A stretch of 64,000 nucleotides of DNA from Tubulanus polymorphus (taxonomy: Eukaryota > Nemertea > Palaeonemertea > Tubulaniformes > Tubulanidae): the NCBI RefSeq assembly GCF_964204645.1, contig NC_134027.1, positions 10,900,485-10,964,484 of the forward strand, in the 5' to 3' direction. The translations under genes were made by a program, and so were the position numbers. The first letter of the stretch is position 1, and each line of letters starts with the position of its first letter. A model generated the notes under the pieces. It did no database searches, had not been told where the DNA came from, and saw nothing but the letters and a program-made list of their open reading frames with translations. This document shows, piece by piece, positions 38,226 through 51,600 of the stretch.

Positions 38226-38753
38226 GATGAGTGTGTCACATCGTATTGCTTGTTTGAATGTTTTTTTTGGTGTGTTTTGGGGACACCCAGCTGCTACTGC
38301 TAAGTCGATCTAGGCATTTTGATTGAGCAAGATTTCGTGACTGGATATCTTGCACTACTGTGAATAACGGGTGAGGAATGGCCGCCGAGGCATATATGAC
38401 TAGGGCATAAAAACAGATTGTTTCCGACCGTCTATCGGTCAGGTCTAAATTAGTAACTATCAGCGATGCTCAAATGGGAAATCACTGCACCGGCCGAGAT
38501 TATCCAAAACAATTCGCGTTGGTCGTCAAGCCATAGAACACAGAGGCCCCGGTGGGGGATCAAAAAGCCAAAATATTTTGCTACCTCATGCTTCTCAGCA
38601 CATAAAATTTTTAATTTTTGGGGAGAGGAGGACCCCAAAACCACCCCACCAACAACAAAGTTCACATTAGCCCGCGTGAACCCAGAACCCTTTTCATCAA
38701 TGTGAGAATTAGCTGCACCCGCCCTCTTCGAATCTCGGGGTAACGGCCCAGCG

Positions 38754-39021
38754 CAGCCCGGGTACACGAATTCTGTAGAACAAATAATCCCTGGATCCTG
38801 CACGACTAAGCTGCGTATAATCACGGCGGATTCAAGGTACATCACACGACTTACGTGAGACACTCAAAAAATCTGTAATTCCCAGCCCAGCCCGGGTACA
38901 CGAATTCTGTAGAACAAATAATCCCTGGATCCTGCACGACTAAGCTGCGTATAATCACGGCGGATTCAAGGTACATCACACGACTTACGTGAGACACTCA
39001 AAAAATCTGAAATTCCCTTCT
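38754..39021 (+). repeat. Tandem duplication, 2 x 134 bp
   Basis: The segment from CAGCCCGGGTACACG to AAAAAATCTG(T/A)AATTCC occurs twice in a row with almost no differences, which implies a recent event. Confidence 0.93.
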
Positions 39022-39500
39022 TGGAAAGGCAGAAAAAAAATCGAAATGAATTTGGAGACATTTTCCAGAATCGTATTTCGAATGTCCAATCGTACGAATT
39101 CAAAGGGCAGCCTGAAAGTGAGAAAAGGGCATCGAAGCGTAGCGAATAGAATATGTTGAATACATCGGAATTGAGGAGTATCAATTCAAAGTAGGCTAAG
39201 AATAGTTCAATACCCCTTAAAATTGCCCATGTTCCTTGAAGGACACTTAAAAAAATTATGCCCATAGGTAGATTTTCAAATTAGATTAAGGCAATTTGCT
39301 GTCCACGTGAAAAAGGAAATATTGAATTTATTTCTGTAAATGGGCAAAATTGGGCATCTGTTTTAGCTACGTTTTTAAGCTAAGTTTTTAATGTGCCCTT
39401 TTCTATCTACGGGCGTGTTAAAAGGATAATTAGAAAAAAAAGTAAAATGTAAATGACGCTACAGTCCAAAAACAAAAATGGTTGAAAATGATTAGGCCTA

Positions 39501-40166
39501 GGTAGGGTCTGAAACACGGCCCCGGCCCCGGCCGCGGCCACACGTCTGAAACACGGTCCCGGCCGCACACGTCTTAAACACGGCCGCGGCCGCTCTTTGT
39601 TTTCATTTAAATGGTCAAATGATAGAAAAAAAAGATTTTCTACTATCTATCAAAAGTCCAAATATAGACTATTTCAACTTTGAACGGTTTAAGCTTCAAT
39701 CGACTCTGTCATTTTGCCCCTAACCAGATATGCTATGATTTTCAGAAACTGGACAAACAAACAATAGTGTTCATTTTTTCCCACAATGATCAACTAGTGA
39801 TCAATACATAATATTCAACAACAAAAGAAAAAACAGGCAACAAAACATACTCTCACCCAAATTAGAACCACCAGTCGAAGGAGGTAAATAACTCAGTTTC
39901 CCCAAAGTAAATTATCCATACGAGCTTTTCGGGTATTGTGTGGGTGATACATTAAAGGTAGAAAAGTTGATAATGTTGGCACAAAGTAATGCACTCTCAA
40001 TGCAGGTCTTTACTTAACCTAAGAACCAAAAAAAAGCCTAAGGCCCCTGAAATATTGAGCCGCTTCTTCGTGGTGGTCAGATTAACATAAATACTGCATG
40101 TATGCATAAAATGCATGTGTTTAAGACGTGTGCGGCCGCGGCCGGGACCGTGTTTCAGACCCTACC
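39501..40166. mobile_element. 666-bp DNA transposon, perfect TIR and 9-bp TSD
   Basis: It starts GGTAGGGTCTGAAACACGG and ends with its exact reverse complement. It is flanked by a perfect 9-bp direct repeat TTAGGCCTA (39492-39500 and 40167-40175). GC-rich subterminal sequence (GGCCGCGGCCG runs and CACACGTCT) is mirrored at both ends. The interior is AT-rich and non-coding. The 9-bp duplication suggests a Mutator-like origin. Confidence 0.88.
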
Positions 40167-40794
40167 TTAGGCCTAGGCAACAGATAAGTAGGAGTTTATC
40201 AAAATGCAAGGGTTACGATAGTTTGGTGTTGTATGGTAGAAATGGTGATAATGCCGCCTACTACGGAAAATGTTTGGGATTCGAACCGATAATAATACAA
40301 ATAGGCTCTGGCAAGTGTTGAATTTAGACTGGTTGCCAGTCTAGTGGCGCAAGAATTGAATCAATTGAATTGAATTGAAAAGCTAAGTTCGTAAAGTATG
40401 CAGTAGGCCTACCAGAATATTCGTAAATTTGACTAAAAATGAACAAGGACAGCGTAAAAGAGATAACACGTCAGTATTTTTTCAGTTGGGTTAAAGGCCT
40501 AACGGCAGTAATGCCGTGTCAGTGATAAGTAAGAATGCACAGGGGATGAGAGTCTGGCTGGACGTACATACAGGGTCGGAGCTGAGAGTGAGATACAAAT
40601 TACACTGTCCTGAGGAGGGCAGGACCAGATTCTGATCGATGACAGCCGCGTACGTGGTTGTACTGTCTTTGATGTTAAAAATCTGGGGAAATCATGAAAA
40701 ATCCTGGGTATTTGGTAAGCCAATCATAAGAACGATATGAAAGAATATAAGGCTAGGTAAATTTCAGAGAGAGTTCATCAATCTGACCCCTGCC

Positions 40795-41641
40795 TAGTTA
40801 GTTACCTAATCGTTGGTGGTAAGCTTTTTATAATCGGATGGGCTTATACCAACGTTAGGGATGACAAGGACCAAAACACGGTTGAAAAAAGTAACACTTC
40901 AAAAATATACTTTCTATCCACTTCAGTCCACAATTAATGGCTTAATTCACAAACTAACACAGGTAGCTTTCGAAATAATCCAAGTCTATGTATGTTTCGA
41001 GTGATTAATCAACATTATTTTGAGAAATTAATCAATTTCCTTACAAATTTCGCCATTGGCCGCCATTTCTCTGTATTGCACATGTGGCATGATAAGACAA
41101 GGGGACCTACAAGGATTTAGATAAAACTTTCAAGACGAAACGACAATTTTTATTTTTGATGGTTTTCCAACCTATATTTCAAATCTTCGTGTTTTCCATT
41201 ATAAATAATGAAATAATAAATTCTGGTAAAAGAAAAATGTGAATAAGTGTTGATTTCTTAATATTTTTCAATTTCGTCGTTTCGCTTCGTTAGTTTGTGC
41301 TGTTGTCCTGGCCTCAGTCCACAGGTGCCAGCACCTCCAGTAATTTTCAAAATGGCAGCTGTTGACTCTACGGAAATTTACTCTCACTTTACGGCCGATT
41401 TGCACATGGATTAAGATCGTCAGGTGAGGTGTTATAGGTATCAGACAAACTACGAATCTGTTGTGTGTCGATTACAACAAAAATTTGACGGATATCTTAA
41501 GAGACAATGAAATGCCAGGCAAATTACTCGTCAGTCAAATTGGCTGACGAAGATTTCATACAAAAATGACCTTCCCATTCCTGACTGTGGTTTGTGAAAA
41601 TATCCGATCGTGAAACTAAACCACAGACAGGTTACTGACTA
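40795..41641. mobile_element. Non-autonomous DNA transposon, copy 2 (9-bp TSD)
   Basis: A near-identical copy of 300-1147 in the same orientation, with scattered substitutions and small indels. It is flanked by its own perfect 9-bp duplication ACCCCTGCC (40786-40794 and 41642-41650), which proves independent insertion. Confidence 0.88.
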
Positions 41642-42120
41642 ACCCCTGCCCTGACAACGCAGTTGCATGTCAGTTGTCCGTGCTACTGTCGTCATCCCAG
41701 TGCCGTGGAACTGGAGGAAACTTGTTTTTTGCCTAACACTTGGTCTTTGCTGGGCTTTTTCAAAAAGATTGCAGAGTAATCTCATGTCCACGCAGGCCCA
41801 TGACACAACTTAATTTGCACCCAAACTTACTTTATTAGGTACCGGTAATGAATGAAAATTAACTAGGAAGCTAATTTCTACTATTCACTTCAGACCTCAA
41901 GTAGTTACTTATTTGTTGAAATACTCATTCACACATTTGTGAACTTCAACTTTTTAAGAAACGCTCGGGCTATTTTTATGACGCCATAGACGGACGACCC
42001 TAGCTATATTTACGACGTTTCATTCTGATTGGCTTATTCACGTTGCGCATGCGCACTGGGGTGCGCGACTTCAAATTCATGGCAAGTGTGGAGAATAGAG
42101 TTAGAGAAAATAGAGGGGAT

Positions 42121-42188
42121 AGAACGAGACTCGAAACCCGGGCAGTAAATTACTAGCGCAGCATCATACCATTAGACCACCGAGCTCA
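42121..42188 (-). repeat. tRNA-like segment (tRNA pseudogene or SINE head)
   Basis: On the minus strand, GGTGGTCTAATGGTATGATG resembles a tRNA D-arm/A box and GCCCGGGTTTCGAGTC resembles a T-arm/B box at about the right distance. The acceptor stem does not pair, so this is not a working tRNA gene. Confidence 0.35.
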
Positions 42189-42519
42189 CTGAAAACCATT
42201 TGAATGTTTTAACTACATATAGCTTCACCTTTCCCTAATCCTATCCCCACGAGGTAAAACGGAACCTAACCCTAACCCTCTGGACCCTTTTGACACTAAT
42301 CCTCTCCCCTCTAGACCATTATCCTAAATTCAATATAAACCGTCGTAGATATAGAATTTAGGACGCTGCAAATACAGCCACACAAAAAACATATTTTCGC
42401 AACTTTATTATGCAGGTTCCCAGCCCCTTACACAACACGTCAATCCCACAGGGACTTGTCACAATAAATTGATAATAATGAAAAGGAATGATAGCGATCT
42501 TGTTTGTTAAATTAAACAG

Positions 42520-42615
42520 GTCTTCAAAAAGAGAAGAAGAAAGTGGAACTGAAGGGCAACCTTGTAGAACAGGCTGAATATTGTAACTGCATTGGAGAAA
42601 TATATTCCAAAAATG
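42520..42615 (+). CDS. TONSL: TONSL exon, first TPR helix
   Basis: LQKEKKKVELKGNLVEQAEY then CNCIGEIYSKNG aligns with human [25 protein letters not shown]... It enters with two bases of a split codon, so an upstream exon carries the start. Acceptor TTAAACAG, donor AATG|GTAATA. Confidence 0.85.
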
Positions 42616-45600
42616 GTAATAAAACTTCAGAGATCCAGTTTGAAAAGTTTAATCTGAATCAGGGTGGCTACTGACCAGGAAAACCTCGAAAAGTCAGGGA
42701 ATGAGAAAAAATCAGGGAAATCTCAGCGAATTTGACCAATTTTGCGTAAATAAACTGGAAAACTCAGGGAATTTTGTTAACCACACGTGTCTTTATCAAT
42801 ATACACGATTCATGAAAAATTAGTAGATTGAAACATAAAAAGTAATTTTTCAGATTTACTAAAGGGAATTTTCCATTGTAACATGCAAAATTCAGGGAAA
42901 ACTAGCGAAATATTTTTGAATTGGTGAAAAGTGGCCACCCTGTGATTCTTGAATAACCTCAGACAATCCTAAGTTATCCAGGTCTCGATTTAGTTACCGA
43001 TAATTGATTTTGTCGTCGATCATTCTTCAGGTGATTTTACAAGTGCCATTGACGAACACAAGGAGGCGCTGAATCTATTTGAGGCTCTGGGCGATGAAAT
43101 CGGACGGGCCGTGGCGCACAGGCGCGTCGGCGAATGTTTGATGGAACAAGGGTATTTCGATGACGCGTTAAAAAACCAAAAACGCTACCTCGACCTGGCG
43201 CGGTCGTGTCAAAATAAGACCGAAGAACAGCGCGCGTGGGTGACGCTCGGGCGCACGTATCTGTGTCGGTACGAAAACGTAAAGGGACCGACTGCGGGTG
43301 TCGTTTGTTTACAGCAGGCCGAAGAGGCTTTCGAAAAAAGTTTAGAAATTTCCGACGATCTTAAACATACGATCAGTGTAAGAGACTACGACGATATGCG
43401 AGCAAGATCGATTCTGAATTTAGGTAAGCGAGTTTCACCGCGAATACTCAAACTTGCTCACTTCCCTCAACTCAGTTTGACAATAATCTTAGTCAGGTCT
43501 TTTTTCTAAATTACTTGGAGGACAGATTTTTTTCAAGAAAAAAGTGGAAGGGTGAAGGGAAAAAAAATGAAAATAAAAAAGAAACAATTTTGTGATTTGT
43601 GATAAGAATTTTGAAATGGAAGCAAACTAGAGAAAAGTCACAGATTTTTTTTATTTGAGTATATTTCACTTAAAACCTCTGAAGGACTGTAGAAAAAAAA
43701 CAAAAAGGAATGAAAATTGTGATGAATTTTATTCAAATGATGGAAGAAATGAAATAAACTTACTTGTTTGTAAATATTAAGATTGAGAATTGAGATGAAC
43801 ATAACTTTTGCAAGATACTAGATTGAGAAAATCTTACTTAAAACTGAATTGAAAATTGTGATGAAAACACGAAGGAGGTCTCGAAAAAATAAAATTTTGA
43901 TTTGATGATTTTAGCAGAATTCTGGGAGGCACATCCATACTCGAATTAATTGAAAAAAGGTCTTAGCAAACATTAGCAAACAACTGCAGGTCCAAAAGTT
44001 GTTGTTATGTTCAAACAGCAACTTACCTGCATATTTTTGAAACAAAAGAACATTTATGGTGTTGTCTGAGATAGCCCCGGAAGAATGAGGCCCTGAAATT
44101 ACAAACTTACAACTGTTAATAGAAAATTACACTATAAATTAGCATTGATTTTGTCAATTTATCTAGTGTTTATGATTTGATATTTTCACGGCGTTGCAGA
44201 ATATCCATTGTTTTTCCATTGAATTTCTGCCTAAATCTGATGAACTAATTCATCTAGGTAAAAAATTGCTGAAATATACCTCTATAGGCTTCAAAGGTGC
44301 CAATGAGGTATAACAGTTATTCCACCATTCGATCACCAGTTTTACTTAAGTTAAAATAAGCGAACAAGTGAATTCCTCAATTGCCACAGTAGCGTATCTG
44401 TTAAATGATATTTATATGGATTTTTTCTTTCAGGTATTATACAAGAAAATAAGAAAAATACGGATGAATCTGTAAGACTTTATAGACAGGCTTCGGCTCT
44501 TGTTCAGTAAGTTTATACATAGTACGGTAAAAGCTCTGTTGAGTGTGAATGGTCCTGTAAACCGAACACTTTCTGTTGGTATGTTGCACCTGATTTAGTG
44601 TCAACTATACATGTATTTTGATCATAAAACCCATGAAATACGTATCATAAGGCAAACTGCTTGATAACAAAGATGGAATGCATTATAGAAAAATGTGACT
44701 TAAAAATTTGAACAATAATCTAAAATGGGATACCGATGTTTTTACTGTTGTACACCGCACTGCACTGTAGACACACTGAAAGGTTTCGCTGTATTCGTCG
44801 AAATCTTTTCTAGAGATATCCCTGTTCACGCAGTCGGCCTAACTGCCATTATTGTATACTTTTCTTCGATACTTTATTTCATTTTCCGTTTTGTTTGTTT
44901 AAACAGTAAACATGACCTGTATGAGATTGCAATGCGTTGTGAGTTCAATCTGGCATCGATGTTCCTTCGACTGAACAAATATCCCGATTCCATCCAGGCC
45001 ATCATTAAATGTATAGACTGTTGTACGAAAGGGAAAGACCTTCTCAATAAAAAAGATGCAATGATTTTCAAAGCTAAGGTAGGCCTTTTCGTAACTATTT
45101 GCATCATGGGGCTTCAAGGTTGTCTAGTTTGTCACATTAGGCCATGAAGTCCACGAAGAATTTACACCAAAAATAAAATAAAATCATGGCCATGCTCTTT
45201 TATAAAAAAACTTTAAAATATGTCAGTGATTATTCAACCCCTTAATGGTTGTTAGAATTAATTCTAGCAACCAGAGTACTATCAAATGAGTCCTGCCAAA
45301 AAAGTGTCACTCATACCGTAGTGAATGTACCATGTATTATCAAACTCATGTAAGTGTTTCGGAGTAAGGATAGATGGCATATGGTTTTGAGAATACATGT
45401 ATTTGATAAAAGATTGGCAAAAATGTCTAAAACACCAAATTAAAAAAAAGGGCCAAAAAATTGTCAAGAAGGCTTGCAAAGCCTTTAGTTTATTTATGTC
45501 ACTAGATTGTAATTCAATATTCGAGCAATATAGTCTAGAAGTAAAAAGATTGAAATTAGTGTTGAAAATGTGGAAGCCTTATTCATAATTTTCCAAAGTC

Positions 45601-48600
45601 TCGAGGTACTTGACAAGAATCTTTTTCTGCCTTAAAATTTCGAAGGTGATACCGTAGTTGGTTGTCATGTGATCGTTTTCTAGATTCACGTCGAATTAGA
45701 AGATTTTGCCGCCGCCAAAACCTGTTTGAAAGAGTGTCATAAAATTTGTAAATCAGAAGAAGATAGGAAATACATTAAGACTTTACGCATAGCAGGTGAT
45801 CATTTTACCTTATCAATTAATTCCATGTCGTGTTGTAATTCTCTTTTACGCTGTTTTTGTTATATGTGAGCAGTTACGCCTACTTCAGTGTTTTCAATAA
45901 GAAATTAACAAGCCAGGTCGCTTTGAAAAACAGGAGGGTTCCATAATATTTCACCGTCCCGGAAATGAAAGCTGTTTTGAAAAAAACAGGCGGGTCCTTT
46001 ACAAACGACAGACGGACCTTGGACCTGGCTCTTATCGATAACACTGTACTATACTGAGGGCAAACTGTTTCATTTCTTTAATTGATCTGTAACTAAATTG
46101 TCAAGATGGATGTTCATTTTTTTATCCGATGATTATTACTTGAATGGGGTACCACCGTGGCAAAACTCAGGTATTCAGAAAAAATAAAGGAAAACTCGGG
46201 GAATTGACGAATTTGACCAATAACCTGGAAAACTCTGATTCTGTTGACCACGTGTTTCTTTATCAGTAACTGATTCAATGAAAAGTGAATGAATTTTAAC
46301 ATTTCAACTCAGTCACTCAGGGAATTGATTTTCCGGTATAAAATGGAAAACTCAGGGGATTTTGAAATGGATGGAGAGTGGCCACCCTGATAGGGGCGAA
46401 AAAATCGATATGGGCAAAATGGGAATGAATGGTGATTGGAAAGGGGTGAAACGGCGCTGTATTGTTGCACTGCATCATTAATTATGCACGGTTTCTAACC
46501 GATATCTGCCAACTTGATTTTCCAGTTCACAAACTGAAAAACTTTTACGATAAACTGAATCGATCGAATGACGATAAGTGTTTGGTCGATTTTGAAAAAA
46601 TGGCCGATTTCGCCGCGAAAATCGGCGCCTATTTCATAGCGATTACCTACTACCGCAATACGGTAAGTTTATCTATTTCATTTGCGAAATATTGCGCAAA
46701 ATGTATTCGCTAACTCAAAAACCTGAACTTAATCTGTTTTCATTACTGGCCCCTTGAATGTGGATTATGTGACAATCGAACGGGAACTGTCTGCAGTGCC
46801 AAAATTTACCATTCATTTCTACTCACATTGTTGTAAAGCATAGTGCTAGTTAAGATTTCCAATTCTCCCTAACTAACTCAAAACCCTCTTTTTGGAAAAA
46901 AATATGAGATAAAATGTACTTCTGCTAAATCTATGTATAAAGGCTCCAAACACATACAGATATTAAAAGATTTTTTACTGGAGTTTTCATTTAAGATTTC
47001 ATTACCCTGGTAAATAATGTGGAATGTTGGACTCTAATATTATGATTTCTATTTCAGTTGCAATATGGTAAAACACTTGGCAAAACGGATGAAGACATGA
47101 AAGACATATATAACTCATTAGCTATGACATACTGCGACACGCAGCAGTACGAACAGTCTCTGAAATATTACAACAAGGAGCTCAAGTGCCAACAAGGAAA
47201 TTACGAACAGGTGTGTGTGTGTGCACGTGCATATGTATTAGATTAGATATGATTGATTTAGCTAACAGAGGAACTAATTTCATAGATTCGGGCACCCTCC
47301 CTTGACAGGGCAGGTGTGTAGTGGGTATTTTGGGGTATCAAAAGCTTTACCTTCTCAATTAGGTTACCCTTTTCTTCGCCAAGACGGGGATAATTGAAAT
47401 CTGCAAATTAGACACTGCATGAAACTACATCTTTCAGCACATCAACGGTGCTGCGTGACTACATTAAGCGGACTGGGTTTATTTGGGTGGGGGTTAGAAC
47501 TGTGGCAGAGTTTCCAGGACTTTGAACCGGCTGGCATCGAAAAGGTTTCAATCCCTGCTAGGGGAGGATGAGATGTAGATTGAGGAAGATTAAGATTTGA
47601 TAGCGTTGAGCTATTAGGAATGAATCATTTTCACTGTTGGTACAGAATCAAAATTTTCTCTTGAAATTGTGAAATGAATACTGAAAAATTGATACAGTAG
47701 ACCACTGTTTAATCGTCGGGACCCGTGGACTCCTGATTTTGATCTATTGCAATCGAATATTTTTCACAGTCTACTACATATGCGTGTATTAAGATATGGT
47801 ATTCAATGCAGATTTAAAACATGGATTTATTGCTCCCAAATAATGCAAATTCAGCGGGGTTTACTGTAATCATTTTCTGAAATTTCGGTAGTGCGTAATA
47901 ATGAATGCTATTTTCTGGCCTACAGATGATACAAGCTGTGTAATGCTCTCAAGTTTTATCGATCACTTGAATGTATATAGAGAATACTTTATTTCTTCAC
48001 TCAAAAGTAAAACCTGGTTTTAATGCAATATTTACGGCGATAAATATTTTACGATCGGGAACCGGATGCCGACGCAACCATTATACTGAATGTGACGGTT
48101 GTGTTTTTAGATGAGCAGAACATGGTTAAACATAGCTGACGTCCAAGAGCGTGCCGAGTACGAGTATAAAAACGTTCTTCATTCCATTAATCGGGCGTAC
48201 GAATTTTCCAAGAAAGCCAAACACAAGAAGCTTCAGGTAAGCAAAGACCGAAAAAAATCATGGACATGGTCCCTATGACTCCTTGATTCCTAAAAAAAAC
48301 TAAATGGAAAATGCTGTCAAAGGTGCTTGAAGATCCTTTAATTTGAGCTAAATTCCCGAAACTCCTTAAATTTTTATAAATAAGCAATTAGAAATTTTCA
48401 TCTAGTTCGCATTGCAGTTGTACAATAGACTATCCTAAATCGGTATAGTTGGGACCAGGATTTTTTTTGCCCAATTAGGTAGCTACCAAATTAGAAACGG
48501 GAGTTTTGGTAGTGTTTAGGATAAAGATTTGCTTACAAAACAAACAAATTAATTGTTTACTGATCCTGCTGAGATAAACAGAACCGATTCAGAAGAAGTC

Positions 48601-51600
48601 TACTGTACCAGTAATTGGGATATCAAAATGATACCGACGCTTCCTAGAAATTTCGAAATTTTCTCCTTTCGAAATATCCAGGAATGACACCCACAACTGT
48701 TGAATTATGGATTACGTATGATGGATTTTCATTCGTTTGGTTACGCACATCCTCAACACAATGATGATCGAATTACTGTAATCTTTATGAATAATTCATT
48801 CGGATTCAAAGAAAAACTAGGAATGAATTCTTTGAAATATTGCGCCGGTATAAATTGCTATTAAAGATGACAGGCCGATGTATTTCTAATGACGATGTAC
48901 ATTATTCATTTCAACTTTCCGCCGTCGTATTTCGTGGTGAATGTTTGATGAAATTAAATCGCCCGTGGCGGCGGCAAATAGCGGGTTTTGTTTGACTTAG
49001 GGATCGGCGCCATTCATCAATTTCACTGCATCCGCGTATTATTTGTTCATTTCGACCGTTTTTTCCGGGAATTCATCATGCACCGTTAAACACGATTAGA
49101 AAATGTCAGCAACAGTATTTTTCCTCATTAACACATACCCGATATAAAAAGAAGATTAAAAAAACAAGATTTTTGTTGGACGTCCATCAAAAAGGCCTTA
49201 CGTAAATATTGTTCGGACGGAGTTTGAATTAAAAAAAGATACAGTCTGCAGTTTCATATCCATATTTCGTGTCCCAGGCCGTCTTACATTGGATACCCAT
49301 TGAACAAAGAATCTAGTACAAAGTTCTCATTTTCTTTTTCTTCCGTTCTCATCTTTTAGTACATACATGATTTGGCTCCTAAATATATCTGTGACCTCAT
49401 TCATAATCATATTCCTTGTCGTCCTCTCCGTTATTCTGCCTTCATCTCACTGTCAGTCCCTAGAAACAAAAGAAAGTCCTTCGGCCCTCAGTACTTTTCC
49501 GTCAATGTCCCGACCCTGTGGAATCGGCTAACCGGAGGGTTCCGGTCTATAACACCTCTGGAAATCTTCAGGAGGCAACTTAAACGTTTCCTCTTTAATG
49601 AGGCTTTTATGTAAAGTGCGCTGAGCTGAAGCTGGATTCAGTGCTATATAAAACACTTGTTATTAATATGATTGACCACCTAACAAATCACAACTTTAAA
49701 AGAAAGACTTCTAGTTTGACTCAAAGCGTGGCTGAATCACAACAAGTGCCTCTGTTGATTACATACTTGATTACTGTCCATCAAAAATGCCCCCCCCCCC
49801 CCCGGGGCTAAGCACCAGCATTTATTCTATTCACTTGGTATGAAGTCATGCAGGAAATGTGAGATAATTGATACAATCTAACGAAACCATTTTGGATTCC
49901 ATAGACAAGTGGCTGTCCAATATCAATAGTCTTATATAAACTTTCAGTTTTTGAAAATGGCTCATAGATTTGAGTCGAAACGTCAAACTACCAGATAGTT
50001 TTACTTTTTATTATGGGTTTTTTGTCGATGGTTATCGAAACCATATTGCTACCGTATATGGTCCATATATCAAGTAGCAAAAATACTATGTATTTTTGCA
50101 AGTAGTAGTGGTGTGAATATGAGCACTCGCACTTAAGCCACAATCACAGCATAAGCACTGACTGAATTTGGCCCGGCCAACCAAAAGTGTCTGACCAGGC
50201 TCGAGCCAAATTCTAGCACGGGTCAATTGCATGTGAATTGCAATTGGTTCTGGAAGTGGCTCACTTTGCTTTGTTTAAGCATTGTTTAGTATCGAGTGAG
50301 TGGTTTGGGTGTAAGCGCTCTGTCTAATTATAGACACAGACCTAAATTTGACTCGAGCCAAATTGTTCCGTATGATCGAGGCTTTAAAGTATCATTCAGC
50401 TTACCCATGACAATTTTGTATGATCAGTTTTCTCAGTACCAGTAACACCCGAGATACAGTACTCGGGCCTGGTACCCAAATTACCAATTTGAAGATGCCC
50501 ACAATGGATATCACCAGAGGCACTCGTAGTTTGAGTTTTATTACTTAATTCTATATCTTATACTGTATATTACTGAACCCTCCCTGGGGAGAAGAAACAT
50601 CAAAATAATCTCAAACTAAAGTATTGGTACTCAGTGCTCCGTAATTGTCAATTGCGCCAAATGTCTGATTTTTTCTGTTTGGAGAGGAGAGGCTATGAGA
50701 AAGAACCATAAACAGACAACCCTGAATCGAGCGTTCTAATTACCATTAATTGAAATTCACTCTTTTCTCCGATAGTTTTCGATTCAAAATACGAACGAAA
50801 AATCTTGTGCATCATAACCAAATCACCAAAATAACGGCGTCCCAGTCGCGTGATCGATACATTACTCATTTCATACGAGAAATAATCATGAGAGTGTGGG
50901 TCGTCAGTATGTTGATATAATCTCTGCAGTAATACTGCAACAGTCACGTAATCCAACCTCATATTCAGCCTCCTGTCAAAATTACGCTGTTATTATTCAG
51001 CGAACGGATTCCTCACGGACTCATGAGCTATAGATCTTGTTGTATCGGCGGGTTTTTTTAATGTTTGGATAAATGATGACTGGTGGATGGACGAATCGAA
51101 CCGTTGTAACCAAACTGGATCAGTTTTAGTCCGGATTGGATTTGATCTGGTTCGGTCCGAAATTTTTCGTTTGCCAGATTATTTTTGTCGCATAAAAGTG
51201 GATCCGACTTGGGATCGTTTTGGGACCGATAAAATTAGATTAGATTTGAGAAGAAATCCGGGGCCGATTTTTTAGACTGTTTAACCTGGAGGACTAATTT
51301 ATTCAATTAATTTTCAATTGAGTTGAAACCAGGGGCTAGTTCTACAGACTGGCATTATCTTTAACCTGGGGGTTAACTCAATGAAAAATAAATATCAGTC
51401 TATAAAACCTGGCCCGGGGTTAAGATAATACCAGACTATACAACCGGTCCTGGATTAAACTTCATATTTTGCGTACATCTACATAGCTTAACTGTAATGT
51501 AGATCTAGTTTGACGTAGATCTGATAGTCAAAAGCCCGAACTAGAATACCTATAGTAGTTAGGATGGGCTTCTTTGTTTTTGTTCCCAGTCAAAGGCGGC

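Larger units (their letters stand above)
37942..42519. other. Intergenic region before TONSL
   Basis: 3' UTR of the repeat-protein gene, then mostly transposable elements and a tandem duplication (listed separately). Between 41650 and 42519 lie a tRNA-like segment and a possible first exon of TONSL. I see no other gene. Confidence 0.6.

Noticed and set aside
49789-49803. Poly-C run of about 15
   Set aside because: A simple homopolymer, possibly of uncertain length; no functional reading.
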